Source: Acanthosepion esculentum (Eukaryota > Mollusca > Cephalopoda > Sepiida > Sepiidae). From it: 64,000 nt of DNA. The position numbers and the translations under genes are program-made. The first letter of the stretch is position 1. Every line of letters begins with the position of its first letter. The stretch spans positions 60,208,393 through 60,272,392 of the forward strand of contig OZ038479.1 of assembly GCA_964036315.1 (NCBI GenBank), given 5' to 3'. Of this stretch, positions 46,281 through 56,779 are shown piece after piece. The notes under the pieces were generated by a model, which was not told the DNA's origin, did not search any database, and saw only the letters and a list, made by a program, of their open reading frames with translations.

Positions 46281-46573
46281 ATGGTACAATAATCTGATGT
46301 CTCTACACAGACTTGCCAACATCACAAGAACATGATATTTTTGCAATGTTTACTCATATGAAGCATTTTGTAGTACAGACAAACCACACATTTCAAAGTA
46401 TATAGTTTCTTACTCATATATTTTCAATGAAAATATTTATACACATCTTTTACATAGAGACTGTACTTTATATTTCTCCGTTCTTGATGTAAAGGCAAGA
46501 GTGGTGTTTGCTTTCATTTAAATTCACAATAATAATGATTTGTATCTCAAAATATTTCATACCGCCAAAACAT
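46281..46573 (-). other. 5' part of the terminal exon of copy 4
   Basis: Acceptor TTTCTTTTTCTTCACAG before ATGTTTTGGCGG at 46573 on the minus strand. The leader contains out-of-frame finger sequence (HVLVMLASL is a shifted reading of an [11 protein letters not shown] segment) and stops in all frames before 46346. Confidence 0.65.
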
Positions 46574-46982
46574 CTGTGAAGAAAAAGAAACAAAAGATAT
46601 ATTAATAGAGACAATAATTAATGTATGAAATCAGATTATCTACAGTTGCGGCTAAAATGTTCAGAATGGTATTGTTTTCGTCAGAAAAGTAGGTATAATA
46701 TTTTTATCAAATTGTTTTATATTCTATAATTTTCACAGACAATAAATACAATATTATTTGTTATTGTCTGAGATTTTGGTGCAATTTGAGAGGATAATAC
46801 AAAAGTTATGGATGCTTTAGTGATTTACTGCAAAACCCATGGCGGCCAAAATGATCAGAACAGTTGCTTTTACTCCGTATTTTAGTATATTTAACCGGCG
46901 AACTCTATTTTTTTTTTTTTTTACGTGACGATTCGTTTACTAAACATTAGTAAGAATATCTGCAGTGTACTTTGTTAATATA

Positions 46983-48323
46983 ATGCCACTTACTCCGTTA
47001 CCAATTCGTCAGCAGATTATTAAGCTTCGAAAGAAGGATAATTTAAGTATTGGATCTATTGCAAGGATTTTTAACAAAAAGTCAAAAAGTGTTGTTCACG
47101 GTATTCTTAAGGTCTACGCTGATTGTGGTTTGTGTGAAGCAAGAAAGTCTACAGGTAGGCCAAGAAAAACGACCAAGAAAGAAGATCATGCTATGGTAAA
47201 GTTGGTTAAAAAGGACAGATTTGAAACTGCTGCTGCTGTTTCTCGGGAAATGAGCATTGTACTGAAGAAAACTTTATCTCGAAAAACTGTGTCTCGTCAT
47301 TTAGTTGAACATGACCTACAAGCAAGAGCACCTGCAGTGAATCCACTGATCAGCTCCAAGAATAAAAAGTGTCGTCTTACCTTTGTAACCGAACAAGTGT
47401 TGTGGTCTCAAGAAAAATGGCAAACGGTGCATTTCAGTGATGATTCTAAGTTTATGTTATTTGGCTCAAATGGGAAAAGGTACGTTCGTCGAAATGTAGG
47501 TGAAACATTGTTGCCTAAATGCCTTAAGACTAGTGTTAAATTCGGTGGAGGAAGTGTCATGGTTTGGGGGATAATATCTGGAGATGGTGTGGGCCCTTTG
47601 GTGCGATTACATGGAAAGGTAAATGCAGGAGTTTATAAACAAATTGTAAAAGATCATGCCTTGCCTGTGCTGAGAAATTCAACAAAGTGACCACCCATAT
47701 TCATGCAGGACAATGTTGGTTGGTTGGTTGTTTGGGGTTTTATGGCATATCAACCACTATGGGTTATTTAATGCCAGATACAGTTTCCACATATTTATTA
47801 AATATATATACTTTGTAAATGTAATTTAAGGATAACGTTGGCAACGTCATTGTTTCAAAAAAGTATAGCTGGCAACATCATTATTTCAAAAACGTATAGT
47901 TGGCCAAATATGCGGATGCTGTTTACCCCCACACCCAGGACGTGGATGTAGTTTATCGCCATACCCAGGACGTGAATGTAGTTTGTTGCCATACCTAGGA
48001 CGCGGATGTAGTCATACCCAGGACGGCAGGACAATGCCCCATGTCACAAGGTTAAGGTGGTCATGAACTTCCTCAAGGCTGAAAAGGTTATTGTTATGGA
48101 TTGGCCTGCTCAAAGCCCAGATCTCAATACTATTGAAAATGTGTGGAATATTCTAGGAGAACGTTCGAAAGCCAGAAGTCCTAAAACAACCGAGCAATTA
48201 TGGAATGCCCTTCAGGAAGAATGGAATAAGATCACCCAGCAAGAAATTGAAAATTTAATTTTCTCATGCAGTCGAAGATGTCAAAATGTGATTGAAGCTA
48301 AAGGGCTGCACACTAAATATTAA
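46983..48323 (+). pseudogene. Tc1-like DD34E transposase, split by an insertion
   Basis: From MPLTPLPIRQQIIKLRKKDN it has a paired-like helix-turn-helix region with TGRPRKTTKKED (AT-hook-like GRPR), then VHFSDDSKFMLFG with the first catalytic Asp, MVWGIISGDGVGPL, QDNAPCHKVKVVMNF with the second, and SPDLNTIENVWNIL with the Glu. The spacing from second Asp to Glu is 34 residues. A TGA at 47688-47690 and the 310-bp insertion at 47716-48025, placed right after QDN, destroy the gene. Apart from these the frame is open, so inactivation seems recent. Confidence 0.88.
47716..48025 (-). mobile_element. SINE-like insertion with minisatellite body
   Basis: Flanked by an 11-bp duplication GCAGGACAATG (47705-47715, 48026-48036). 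On the minus strand the 3' end is a CCAA/CAAA-type tail after a hairpin-forming motif (plus strand TTTTATGGCATATCAACCAC, GGGTTATTTAATGCCAG) shared with the 5S-tRNA SINE tails of this window. The 5' part consists of about 30-bp tandem units (CCCAGGACGTGGATGTAGTT TATCGCCATA form) repeated three to four times. No tRNA or 5S head is seen. Confidence 0.75.
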
Positions 48324-48591
48324 ATAATTCCAGTATTCTCTGTCATCTTTTATTATTTTGTTATTTTTTCAACCGTTCTAATCATTTTGGCTGCCATGGG
48401 TTTTACAGTAAATCACTAAATCATCCATAACTTTTGTATTATCCTCTCAAATTACACCAAAATCTCAGACAATAACAATTAATATCGTATTGTCTGTGAA
48501 AATTATAGAATATAAAACAACTTTAATAAAAACTTATACCTACTTTTCTGACAAAAACAATGCCGTTCTGAACATTTGGGCCGCAACTGTA

Positions 48592-49348
48592 TATCTATAA
48601 AACAGAAGATGTCAATGTGTGTCTGTGTGTGTATGCTATTTATGCATGTCCACGTTTCTTGACTGATTTTGATAAAATTGTACATACATGTTGCAAATTT
48701 ACTAAGATAGGTCAAGACCAACTTTTTAATCTCCAGTTTTTGGCAGAAAAATCAATAAAACTGAAGGTGGGTACAAATCTTTGCAAAAACCAAGGCAAAG
48801 TTACATGCGAACAAAATTTTTACTCAATGCACTGATGTTCTTTGTACTTAATGTAAAACATTTATATATATTTTATATAATTTATATATATTATAAGGTT
48901 TATGTAGAATGCTTGACAGTTTTCCTATGACGTTGGCTTCATACAAAAAATAGCAAAAACTGAAAAAAATTGGGTTTTGTGTACTACTTAAAATAAAAAC
49001 TTGAATAACTTCATTTTATTATTCAATTTTCTTCACACATGTCGCAAAAAATTTGCCATCATGCAAGAAATAAGATAGTGTGGTAAAAAAAAGAAAAATC
49101 ACAAAAAAACGGTGGTTTACACATCCCAATACAAAAATGCTTACATTTTATTTATGTATAATATTGTTGTACTGCTGAAAAAAATAACAGACAATCTCCA
49201 TTACAATATACATTAAATCAAAACTTGAACTGAAGATATAATTATTCATTGAAATGAAAATTATAATAAATTTGTTGCATAAACATATGTTGTAAATTGC
49301 AGGTAAAACACACCAATGCAATAATAGAGAAAAGAATAATTACAGGAC

Positions 49349-49354
<6 letters not shown>
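48592..49354. other. no gene recognised
   Basis: AT-rich intron-like sequence of copy 4; frames at 48503-48721 (minus) and 48617-48835 (plus) have no known motif. Confidence 0.3.

Positions 49355-49389
<35 letters not shown>
49355..49389. repeat. (TA)n microsatellite
   Basis: About 17 uninterrupted TA units, lying at the 5' edge of the mariner-like fragment to its right. Confidence 0.9.
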
Positions 49390-49390
<1 letters not shown>

Positions 49391-49394
49391 CAGT

Positions 49395-49700
49395 TTGTAA
49401 CCTTTTTGATAAATTTTGGGAAACAGGATCAGTGGACAATGCCAAACATTGTGGAAGACGAGCAAATCTATCAAAGAAGAAACTGTTTGATATTTCTAAT
49501 GGTATGCAGCAGAGAAAATCATTACAAAAGTTAGCTCAGCAGCAAGATATTGGTCTTGCAACTGCTCATAAGGTCATCAGAAAAAAACCCAAAAAACTCT
49601 TTCCATACAAAATAATGTAAGCAACTGATAGTGGTGTTCAGAAACAAAATAAGGAGTATCCAAGCCTGTACTGATGCTCACAGGTGTCACTTTCAACATT
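49395..49700 (+). mobile_element. DUF4817-type mariner-like deletion derivative, second copy
   Basis: Reads CNLFDKFWETGSVDNAKH, KSLQKLAQQQDIGLATAHKV and LFPYKI (helix-turn-helix part), then jumps to DSGVQKQNKEYPSLY and, in another frame, the start of the GHHFQH-like C-terminus. The catalytic core is missing at the same place as in 15184-15752. The 5' part is lost next to the TA microsatellite. Confidence 0.7.
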
Positions 49701-49746
49701 GTCGATAATTTTCGCTCATATTCTCTTCCTTTGCAAAGCAATTTCT

Positions 49747-50226
49747 AATAAGATTTCTCAAATATTCAGGCCAGTAGATGAAAATAAATGTACTGTTTAA
49801 TAAATAAATGGAGCATCTACTCAAATACAAGTATCCACTAAAAATAATGTTTAAGTAAAAATGTGTTGGACTAATAAATAAAAAATCCATTCCTTTCTTT
49901 AGAAATTGTTCTGTTTATGTTAGACATGTCTGCTCAGTTTTGTATCCTATTTCTAGAGTCAGAGAAATATCTGCATTTAAAAAGCACTATTCAGCTTTGC
50001 TTGGTCATCAACACACTCTGTAGCTGAGGGGTCAAAGCATGTCAGATCTAATGACAATTTCCCCTATGGGAACACAAGTTTTAAATTCTGCCAGAGAGCA
50101 TAGTATTTTTTTCTAATAAGATTTCTCAAATATTCAGGCTGATAGATGAAAATAAATATACTGTTTAATAAAGAAATGGAGTGGCTACTCAAATACAAGT
50201 ATCCACTAAAAATAACTTTTAAGTAA
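49747..50226 (+). repeat. 112-bp direct repeats 370 bp apart
   Basis: TAATAAGATTTCTCAAATAT through CTACTCAAATACAAGTATCC occurs at 49747-49860 and 50115-50226 with a few substitutions. The sequence between is unassigned. Confidence 0.8.
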
Positions 50227-50243
50227 TATATATATATGTTCTG

Positions 50244-50317
50244 TCACCCCCAACTAATGAAAATTTCATATATATTAAAAATATATAAACCATGAAATTT
50301 TCATTAGGTGGGGGTGA
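50244..50317. repeat. 26-bp inverted repeat
   Basis: TCACCCCCAACTAATGAAAA (with TTTCAT) at 50244-50269 pairs with ATGAAATTTTCATTAGGTGG (with GGGTGA) at 50292-50317, nearly perfectly. The loop is AT-rich. The right arm starts the tRNA-derived repeat that follows. Confidence 0.8.
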
Positions 50318-50540
50318 AAGGACCCTCCCAAAGAAGACAAAGTTTCATCTACTGGCCATGATAACTGAGCTACAACTGTGCTACATACCCTTGCTGAGTC
50401 AGGAGAGTAGTGGGAGGAAGCAAAAGAAACAAATTGCCAACTAGAAATTAAGACTACTTTAGAAATTTTGAGGTAGCAAAACACCCATGTGACTAACGCA
50501 GGGTTAAAAATTAATCCTTCCACTTATAAACAAACGTAGT
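50290..50540 (-). repeat. tRNA-derived dispersed repeat, copy 2
   Basis: Matches 30825-31060. On the minus strand GTTGTAGCTCAGTTATCATG and GGGTCCTTTCACCCC resemble tRNA A and B boxes. Confidence 0.6.
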
Positions 50541-50549
50541 TTCAACAAA

Positions 50550-51010
50550 AACTCATACAACAGAACAACAATTGGGATACCAGTCAGGTCATTAAAACTA
50601 ATAAAAAGAACATTCATTCAGAGATAAATATCAAAATGAGGCAATAAGACAATGACATCATACAAAAGGATTAAATTTAAAGCATAATGAACAAGTGTTT
50701 TATTTTAAAAGAGAGAGAATGAAGAATCAATTTAAAATACGAAGCATTAAAGTATGCCAGTTGTATAAGTTGTACAAATAAAGATGGCAACTGAAATTTG
50801 ACAATTATTAGTTTGCTGGCACAAAATGAACATTTCAGTTGGAAATCGAGAAAAACAATGTATCAAAATCTGTTTCATTACTAAGTCAGGGAAAAAAATT
50901 CTGATATACAAACCATTTTTGAACATAATAAAGAATCAAATATTTTTGAAATGTGCTAATGTGAAAAAATGTATATTTGGAAACAGTTATTATAATATGG
51001 TGATTTACTA
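50550..51010 (-). other. intron block conserved between cassettes
   Basis: Matches 34500-34700 and 53780-54190: GATTAAATTTAAAGCA, AGAATGAAGAATCAATTTAA, TTATTAGTTTGCTG and CAGTTGGAAATC. Part of the presumed copy 4 intron (46574-52993). Duplicated with the gene cassette. Confidence 0.55.
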
Positions 51011-51024
51011 AGCATAGTTTAGAT

Positions 51025-51430
51025 GGAGCAGAAGGCTGAAAGTATGGGGCACAAAGATTGATCTCACGATGAAGTCATCATTGATTCCACTACATTGAAG
51101 TGCTCAAATAGTTGCTATAATATGCACTATAAAATTTTGAGGCCCAAAAAATAGCATTTAAAAATATACTAAAAATGAGTCAAATATTGGTTTTTAAGAA
51201 AATATTTAGTACTAAAGTCCTGAGTGGTATGACAATAAACTGCATATGGCAGCAAGGCCTTTAATCAGGAGATTGGAGGTTTTGAGGAGCATAATTGGTA
51301 TTGTTCACAGGTCTACCCTAACCTGGGATGGTAGTATCTGTTAGGGTCCCAGCTATGAGCAAATAGTGAACCCCCAAACAAAAACAAAACACTATGAAAG
51401 TATAAAAATATCATAAAGTAAAAAATATCA
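51025..51430 (+). repeat. composite tRNA-derived repeat, second copy
   Basis: Matches 60-440. On the plus strand 51213-51290 reads TCCTGAGTGGTATGACAATA and CCTTTAATCAGGAGATTGGA followed by GGTTTTGAGG, a tRNA-like layout. Confidence 0.55.
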
Positions 51431-51589
51431 GCAATAGATTTATATAAAAAAGATGCTCACATCATTTTCTTCAATTATGTTTTCCAAATAAAGTCTCTGT
51501 AGAACAACATTATATCTGTCATCACCTTGTCAAAGACATAAACATGGCTACTGTCATCTGCTACTGTCAATTACATTATTCAGAATTTT

Positions 51590-52175
51590 ATCCTCATCTT
51601 CATTGCCATATTCACATTTTGGCTGTTGTACACTCCAGCATTCTTCAGGTGATTGGAATTTTGAACCGAACCCTTTATTTCATCCACTGGGGTAGATTGT
51701 TCTAGTTCCAAGTGCCATGCCTCTGCTGGATGTCTCAGTTTAACTCAACTTTCCAAGTTTTTTGGTTCACCAGTGCTCATATTGCAATTTTTGCGTTATT
51801 ATTATTGTATGTTTTTTACCAGAGCTTATATTGCAATTTTGTGTTGTTATTCATTGCTTTTTGCTAGCAATCCTATTGAACTCACAACTCTTTGCGTCTA
51901 GTCACTGGATCTAACCAATACCTTTATCCACTGAGCCATGTGTCCTTCAGGACATCTGTGTATGAATTTCTGGGACTTATAAACCTAATGGCTCAGCAAA
52001 CAATTTTACCAGTTCTCATATTGCAATTTTTCTGTTATTATTATTGCATATTTTTTTTTACCAGAGCTTATACTGTAAGTTTTGTGTTGTTATTCATTGC
52101 TTTTCTCTAGCACTTCTTATTACTGGTTCCCATATTCATTTCTATGCTTGGTGGGCTCAGGAGATTTTTGTGGCC
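51590..52175 (+). repeat. dispersed repeat with internal duplication and nested tRNA-like SINE
   Basis: Matches 17985-18335 at both ends. About 100 bp (CTCATATTGCAATTTTTGCG to CATTGCTTTTTGCTAGC) is duplicated at 51775-51870 and 52015-52112. Between the two the minus strand reads GGACACATGGCTCAGTGGAT and GTGAGTTCAATAGG, clear tRNA-like A and B boxes. Confidence 0.7.
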
Positions 52176-52993
52176 TAGCATATGTGCTGATTCCTTAAAT
52201 TTTTGTATTTTCCAGTGATGTTCTCTATTATTTTAAACTCATCCCACATGGGGTGGTGATCTAGCTTTTCCCTCCATATGTGGCCAGCTACACCTGATTT
52301 TTCTCTTTAACCTCGTGTTACTGCTTTACGATGTTCTTGCAGAAACAGGCTTAGGTACTGCGATTTTAGTGGACGTACCTATTTTAATTTCTTGAAATTT
52401 CAGAAAATTAAGTGGGGATTGACAGATGTAAAAAAAAAAAAAAAAAGAATATTTTTACAAAGATTTTCTAAAAAAAAAAAAAAATAATAATTTCATTCAT
52501 TTATGAATAAATCCTAAAAATTTCATTAAAATCCGACAATTTTTGCAAGAATTTCCAAAGCAATGTTTTTTTTTATCTCAAAAAGACACTAAATTCCCCC
52601 ATACTAATCTTTGGCCCATTCGATATAACGTAAAAACAAGATTTTTAACAACCAAAATTTCGAACGTGCTAAAAAGAATAAAAAAATTTAACAAAATAAT
52701 TAAAAAAAATACTCGTCTTTCCTCTTAAATAATAACATAAACATTTTTGACAAACTTCGTTTTTATCAAGTTTAGGACTTTTTTTAATCATGCTATGCTC
52801 TTTTTTAGAAAATGTTTGGTCTTTGGAGGTACCTAATTTGCATTCTTACCATAACGTCTGAATATTATTTTTTTTTATATATTTTACGATGTGAACTGCT
52901 AAAATAAAAAGGGAGACAGGTTATTATAATGATTTCTTCATTTTTTTTTTTTTTTTTTTTTTTAAACAAAATTATTCGTATTCTTCCACTTAC

Positions 52994-53290
52994 CTTTCCG
53001 AACAGAAAATGCATCGTCGAAAACACAAAAAAAAACTAGATGATTTCTTTGTGTTCAAAAAATTTCGTTGTTGGAATTTCTGTCAATTTACCCAATTGTT
53101 ATATCGTTCATTCAGTGTATTATAATAATATTGAAATTTAAACGAATGACATAAATAGAGAATTAAGAAATGAAAAGAACACGATATAAATGTGAAATAA
53201 CTTTTTTTTTTTTAGATAATATTTTTGCTTGATATCGCAAGACTAAAAAAAAACCGGTGTTACACAGAATTTGGCTCCTTAGATTTATTG
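52994..53290 (-). other. candidate noncoding first exon of copy 4
   Basis: Minus strand TTCTGTTCGGAAAG then GTAAGTGGAAGAATACG, with the block conserved at 13165-13475 and 35905-36250. It is the nearest such exon upstream of the copy 4 acceptor, giving a 6.4-kb intron containing the Tc1 element. No coding potential. Confidence 0.5.
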
Positions 53291-54840
53291 GTATTTATTT
53301 AGGGAACAAATATATTCAAAGATAAATTTATGTTATAATTTCTTCATTGATTGAGATTTTCCTGTCCGGAATTTGTTGATAAGTTACTCTTCTACGCATA
53401 AATACTACCACCTTATTAATCTCTGGCTATGTACCGTGTTTCTTCATGACGTTGGTGATCATGACTGATTCTTGTGTTTCACTAGGAATATTTTCTTAGG
53501 TACCACAAAAAATGCTATTTTTCTGAAATGAAAGCAAAAAATCGCTACTTTTATTTGCAAAAAGTCAGGAAATTATCCGATTCAAAAGAAATTTACAGAA
53601 CTTTTATGAAAAAAACTTTGTGAAAAATTTAGGGAGGGGGAGTAATTTCCACACCCATTTTCGATTATTGCCCGTTTGATAGTAACACTGGAATAAGAGA
53701 AAGTAATCTGATGTGAAAATAAGGGGAATGTACAGTGTCACACTGTTTTTGCAGACTACTTCACCAAGTAAAGATTTAATATTTATTTTAACAAATATAG
53801 AATGAAGAATGGATGTAAAATATAAAGTAATGTTTGTTATTACACAATCTGTGGAAATCAAGGTGATAACTGGAATCTGGCAATCATTATTTTTTTATAT
53901 CAACCAAAAATTCAACCTGGAAATCAAAACATGAAAAAAAAAAACTTTCTTTCATACACTTAGGCTCCAATCAGACCTGGAGTGACATTTATATTTTGAG
54001 AAAGTTTTCCAATCTCATCACCAGAGCTATGACATCAAACTAAAGCATTTAATGCATATAATGACCAAGTGGAGCTTTATTTTTACTTCTAAAAAAAAAG
54101 ATAGAATGAGGAATCAATTTAAAACATAAACTAATATAGTATGTTTGTGGAAATCAAGATGGTAATTTGAATTTAGCTATCATTAGTTTGTTGATATGAT
54201 TGCATGTTTCTGTGTGAGACAGCAGTTGCGTAAGTGCCATATTTCCACTCTGGGTACGTTACGATGACTGCATCATTGGAGAATTGATAAAATTAATTAA
54301 TCAATTCTGGTTTACATTGACAGTCAATCTCAGTATATACATATCTAGCTAGGCAGAGAGATCCACTTCCAAACTGCCACTTGACTTCCAATTAGTCAAT
54401 GATCAATGAAATCAAAAATTCTTGTTAGAAACATATCTTGTTCAAGATTCACTAGGATGTCTGAATCCTGACTGGAATGGTTTCTGATCGGTTGGTCAAA
54501 ATATGGTTTAGCAATTCTGAATATCCATCTATTTTTAAAGATGGTAAAATTTTGTTCTCCTTGTTATAATTTATTTTTCTATAACTACAATATTATGTTT
54601 GAACTAATATCTTGAATCATTTCTGAGTAAATAAAAAATAGATAATTACCGAAATTGATAATGTAAATATAAACATCACCAATTGAGCAAAATAAAAAGG
54701 AAAACATAGCTATGCATGATTTTTTTCTTGCTTGTAACCTCCAAGAAATAAATGTTTTTGACCATTTCACAAATTTAATAAAAATTAATTATTTCACCTG
54801 TAAATTTCATTCTTCTAAAGCTTCAAATCATAGTAACTCT
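53291..54840. other. no gene; duplicated intron-type sequence
   Basis: 53780-53940 and 54030-54190 are two more partial copies of the intron block at 34500-34700. This suggests local tandem duplication or the remains of a further cassette. Nothing coding is seen. Confidence 0.4.
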
Positions 54841-54844
54841 GATT

Positions 54845-55125
54845 GACTGATTTGTTTTTTATGCTTTATCAACCCTTTGCAGGTTATTTAAAGCCAGAAA
54901 ATATTTTTAGATTACATTTTTTCTTCTTGACGTACTAATAATTTAGTGATAGAAGCCTTACTAATTAACACATAGCAGGTGAGAAGAGTTGGTTTCCTAC
55001 CTTTCCCAAGGGTATTTGCATGTAAGTGAATATAATGAAACCAATGGGAAGTGGAACTTGGCTCAACGGTTAATAATTCTAAGCCATTATCCGTTACACC
55101 CCTTGCACATCTACACTTACAGCAC
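54845..55125 (-). repeat. 5S-tRNA SINE, mostly without 5S head
   Basis: Tail (TGCAGGTTATTTAAAGCCAG), body and tRNA-like segment match 2060-2314. Only the last 18 nt or so of the 5S part remain (TTACAGCACCTAAT on the plus strand), so the 5' end was truncated. Confidence 0.7.
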
Positions 55126-56260
55126 CTAATTAGAAATTATTTTTTAAATAAAGGTTATAACATTTAAACACTTAAATTTCAACTTATATTTATTTTAAAA
55201 GAATTTTAACAAATATTCTAATCTTGGAGTTGATCATGTAATAATTTAAAACTTCCAAGATATTTATTAAACTAATATTCAATAATTAGCCAAACCATTA
55301 CATTATCATTTAATGCTGGCTCCCTTGTTGCATTATCATTTAATACATACTCATTACTTAACATACATTACTTAAGTGTTGCATTTAATACATACTCATT
55401 ACATAATGTAAAGGAACATGGGTCTCACCCCTTATCTATCATAGCACACCCCACTCCTCTAACTTTTCTCCTGTACCTGAATAAAGACTTGCAGGAAAGT
55501 TTTCTTTTTTCTTAACCCTATGTTTATCATGTTCTTTCAATGACTTAATATAAGATGGTGTCAGTGAATAAGTCAGTCATGCACTACAATTCTGTAAATG
55601 GTGACCTATCCTATTTTTTTTTTTTAAATGGAAGCCTTCACATAAAATGTTCCAGTGACATTCAGTATTGGAAAGAATTACAACAGAGTCAAATCAATCA
55701 TAAAGAAAAAATATTCATTGTAGTCAAGAATAATAATAATTATTTATTTTAAATAAAGAACAAATAGATAAACATGTTTTTGCTGTGTATAAATTTATTT
55801 AAATATTAAAATACACTTCTCTTAATATTAAATATTATTAGGAAAGAGTTGAAGATTTTTGAAGAGTATTAATTTCAAAATATATTCTAAATTAGCTTAA
55901 AAGCTGCTGTACTGGGCAACATTTAAGCTAGCTTCTGCAGAGGGCTCTTGATTGAGCCTTCATCACAATAGATAGGGAGGAGTATGTGTGGTAGGCAACA
56001 ATAAACTACAGAACACAAAATTGATCACTGTATTTAAGTATTACATTAATATGTAAGCTGATATTTTGAAAGTTCAATGATAATTCTTCTGCTGCCACTT
56101 TATTTAAAGATAATTTGATGCACATAGGTCTTTACTTTTCATACAAACATTTAATTTTATTTCATGTGTGACTTTCACTGGTTTGTTTGTTTTTGCTGGT
56201 TTGATTAATTTCAATTATTCCCAAATTTATTTCCAACTTATAAAAACAGTCATCAAACAA
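55126..56260. other. no gene recognised
   Basis: AT-rich. A 30-40 bp unit around CATTTAATACATACTCATTAC is repeated at 55320-55410. The 65-residue frame at 55555 has no known motif. Confidence 0.35.
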
Positions 56261-56264
56261 AACA

Positions 56265-56710
56265 ACAAAAAAAAAAAAAAAAAAAAAAAAATAAAAATCA
56301 CAGTAATGAAAACTTGAAAGTTCAAAATTTCAGGATTGTGCATCTGGATCTATCCCAGAATGTTTTTAATTAATTTGAGTTGGCCTGATTCCAAAATGGT
56401 ATGATATATTGGGCTATGGACTCTAGGAGAAAAGTTGAAACATGGATAATTTTATTTTGAAACACTGTAATTTTTTCATTTGAACATGAGCTATTGAATG
56501 TTAGAGAGTTGTGTCCCTTTAATTGTTTTTATCAGCCAAGATAGTGGAATTTGAAAATAATTGCAGTAATGAAAACTTGGGAATCCAAAATTTCAGGATT
56601 GCAGGTTCAGATCCAGCACAGAATGTTTTTAATTTGCTCATGGAGTTGGCCTGATTACAAAATGGCATGATATATTAGGTTATGGCTTCTAGGAGTAAAT
56701 GTGAAAAAGT
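56265..56710 (+). repeat. poly-A and a 150-bp direct-repeat pair
   Basis: An A run at 56268-56291 is followed by 56297-56445, repeated at 56557-56705 (CAGTAATGAAAACTTG, CAAAATTTCAGGATTG, GAGTTGGCCTGATT). The second copy has a B-box-like GGTTCAGATCCAGC, so the unit may be tRNA-derived. Confidence 0.65.
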
Positions 56711-56779
56711 GTGACACACTGACATTTAAATTTATTATATAGAAGTAATTGCATTTTTGTTACACAAACCAACTGCTTG

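Larger units (their letters stand above)
46641..48591 (+). mobile_element. Tc1-like transposon with IR/DR ends
   Basis: TA dinucleotides (46641-46642, 48590-48591) flank inverted repeats of about 220 bp: CAGTTGCGGCTAAAATGTTC at the left and its near complement at the right. Each arm has an outer and an inner related repeat (inner GGCGGCCAAAATGATCAGAA at about 46841), the IR/DR plan of some Tc1-family elements. The arms are still about 90% alike by eye. The transposase gene inside is broken. It sits about 70 bp upstream of the copy 4 splice acceptor. Confidence 0.88.

Noticed and set aside
46320..46346. Start of copy 4 at 46346 as an open frame suggests
   Set aside because: The codon there is TTG. 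The METN start at 46280 is shared by the other copies, so it was used; 46322 remains an alternative. The same applies to copy 5 at 58918.
46965..46982. Transposase start at 46965
   Set aside because: The codon is GTG; the first ATG in frame is at 46983 and gives a usual Tc1-type N-terminus.
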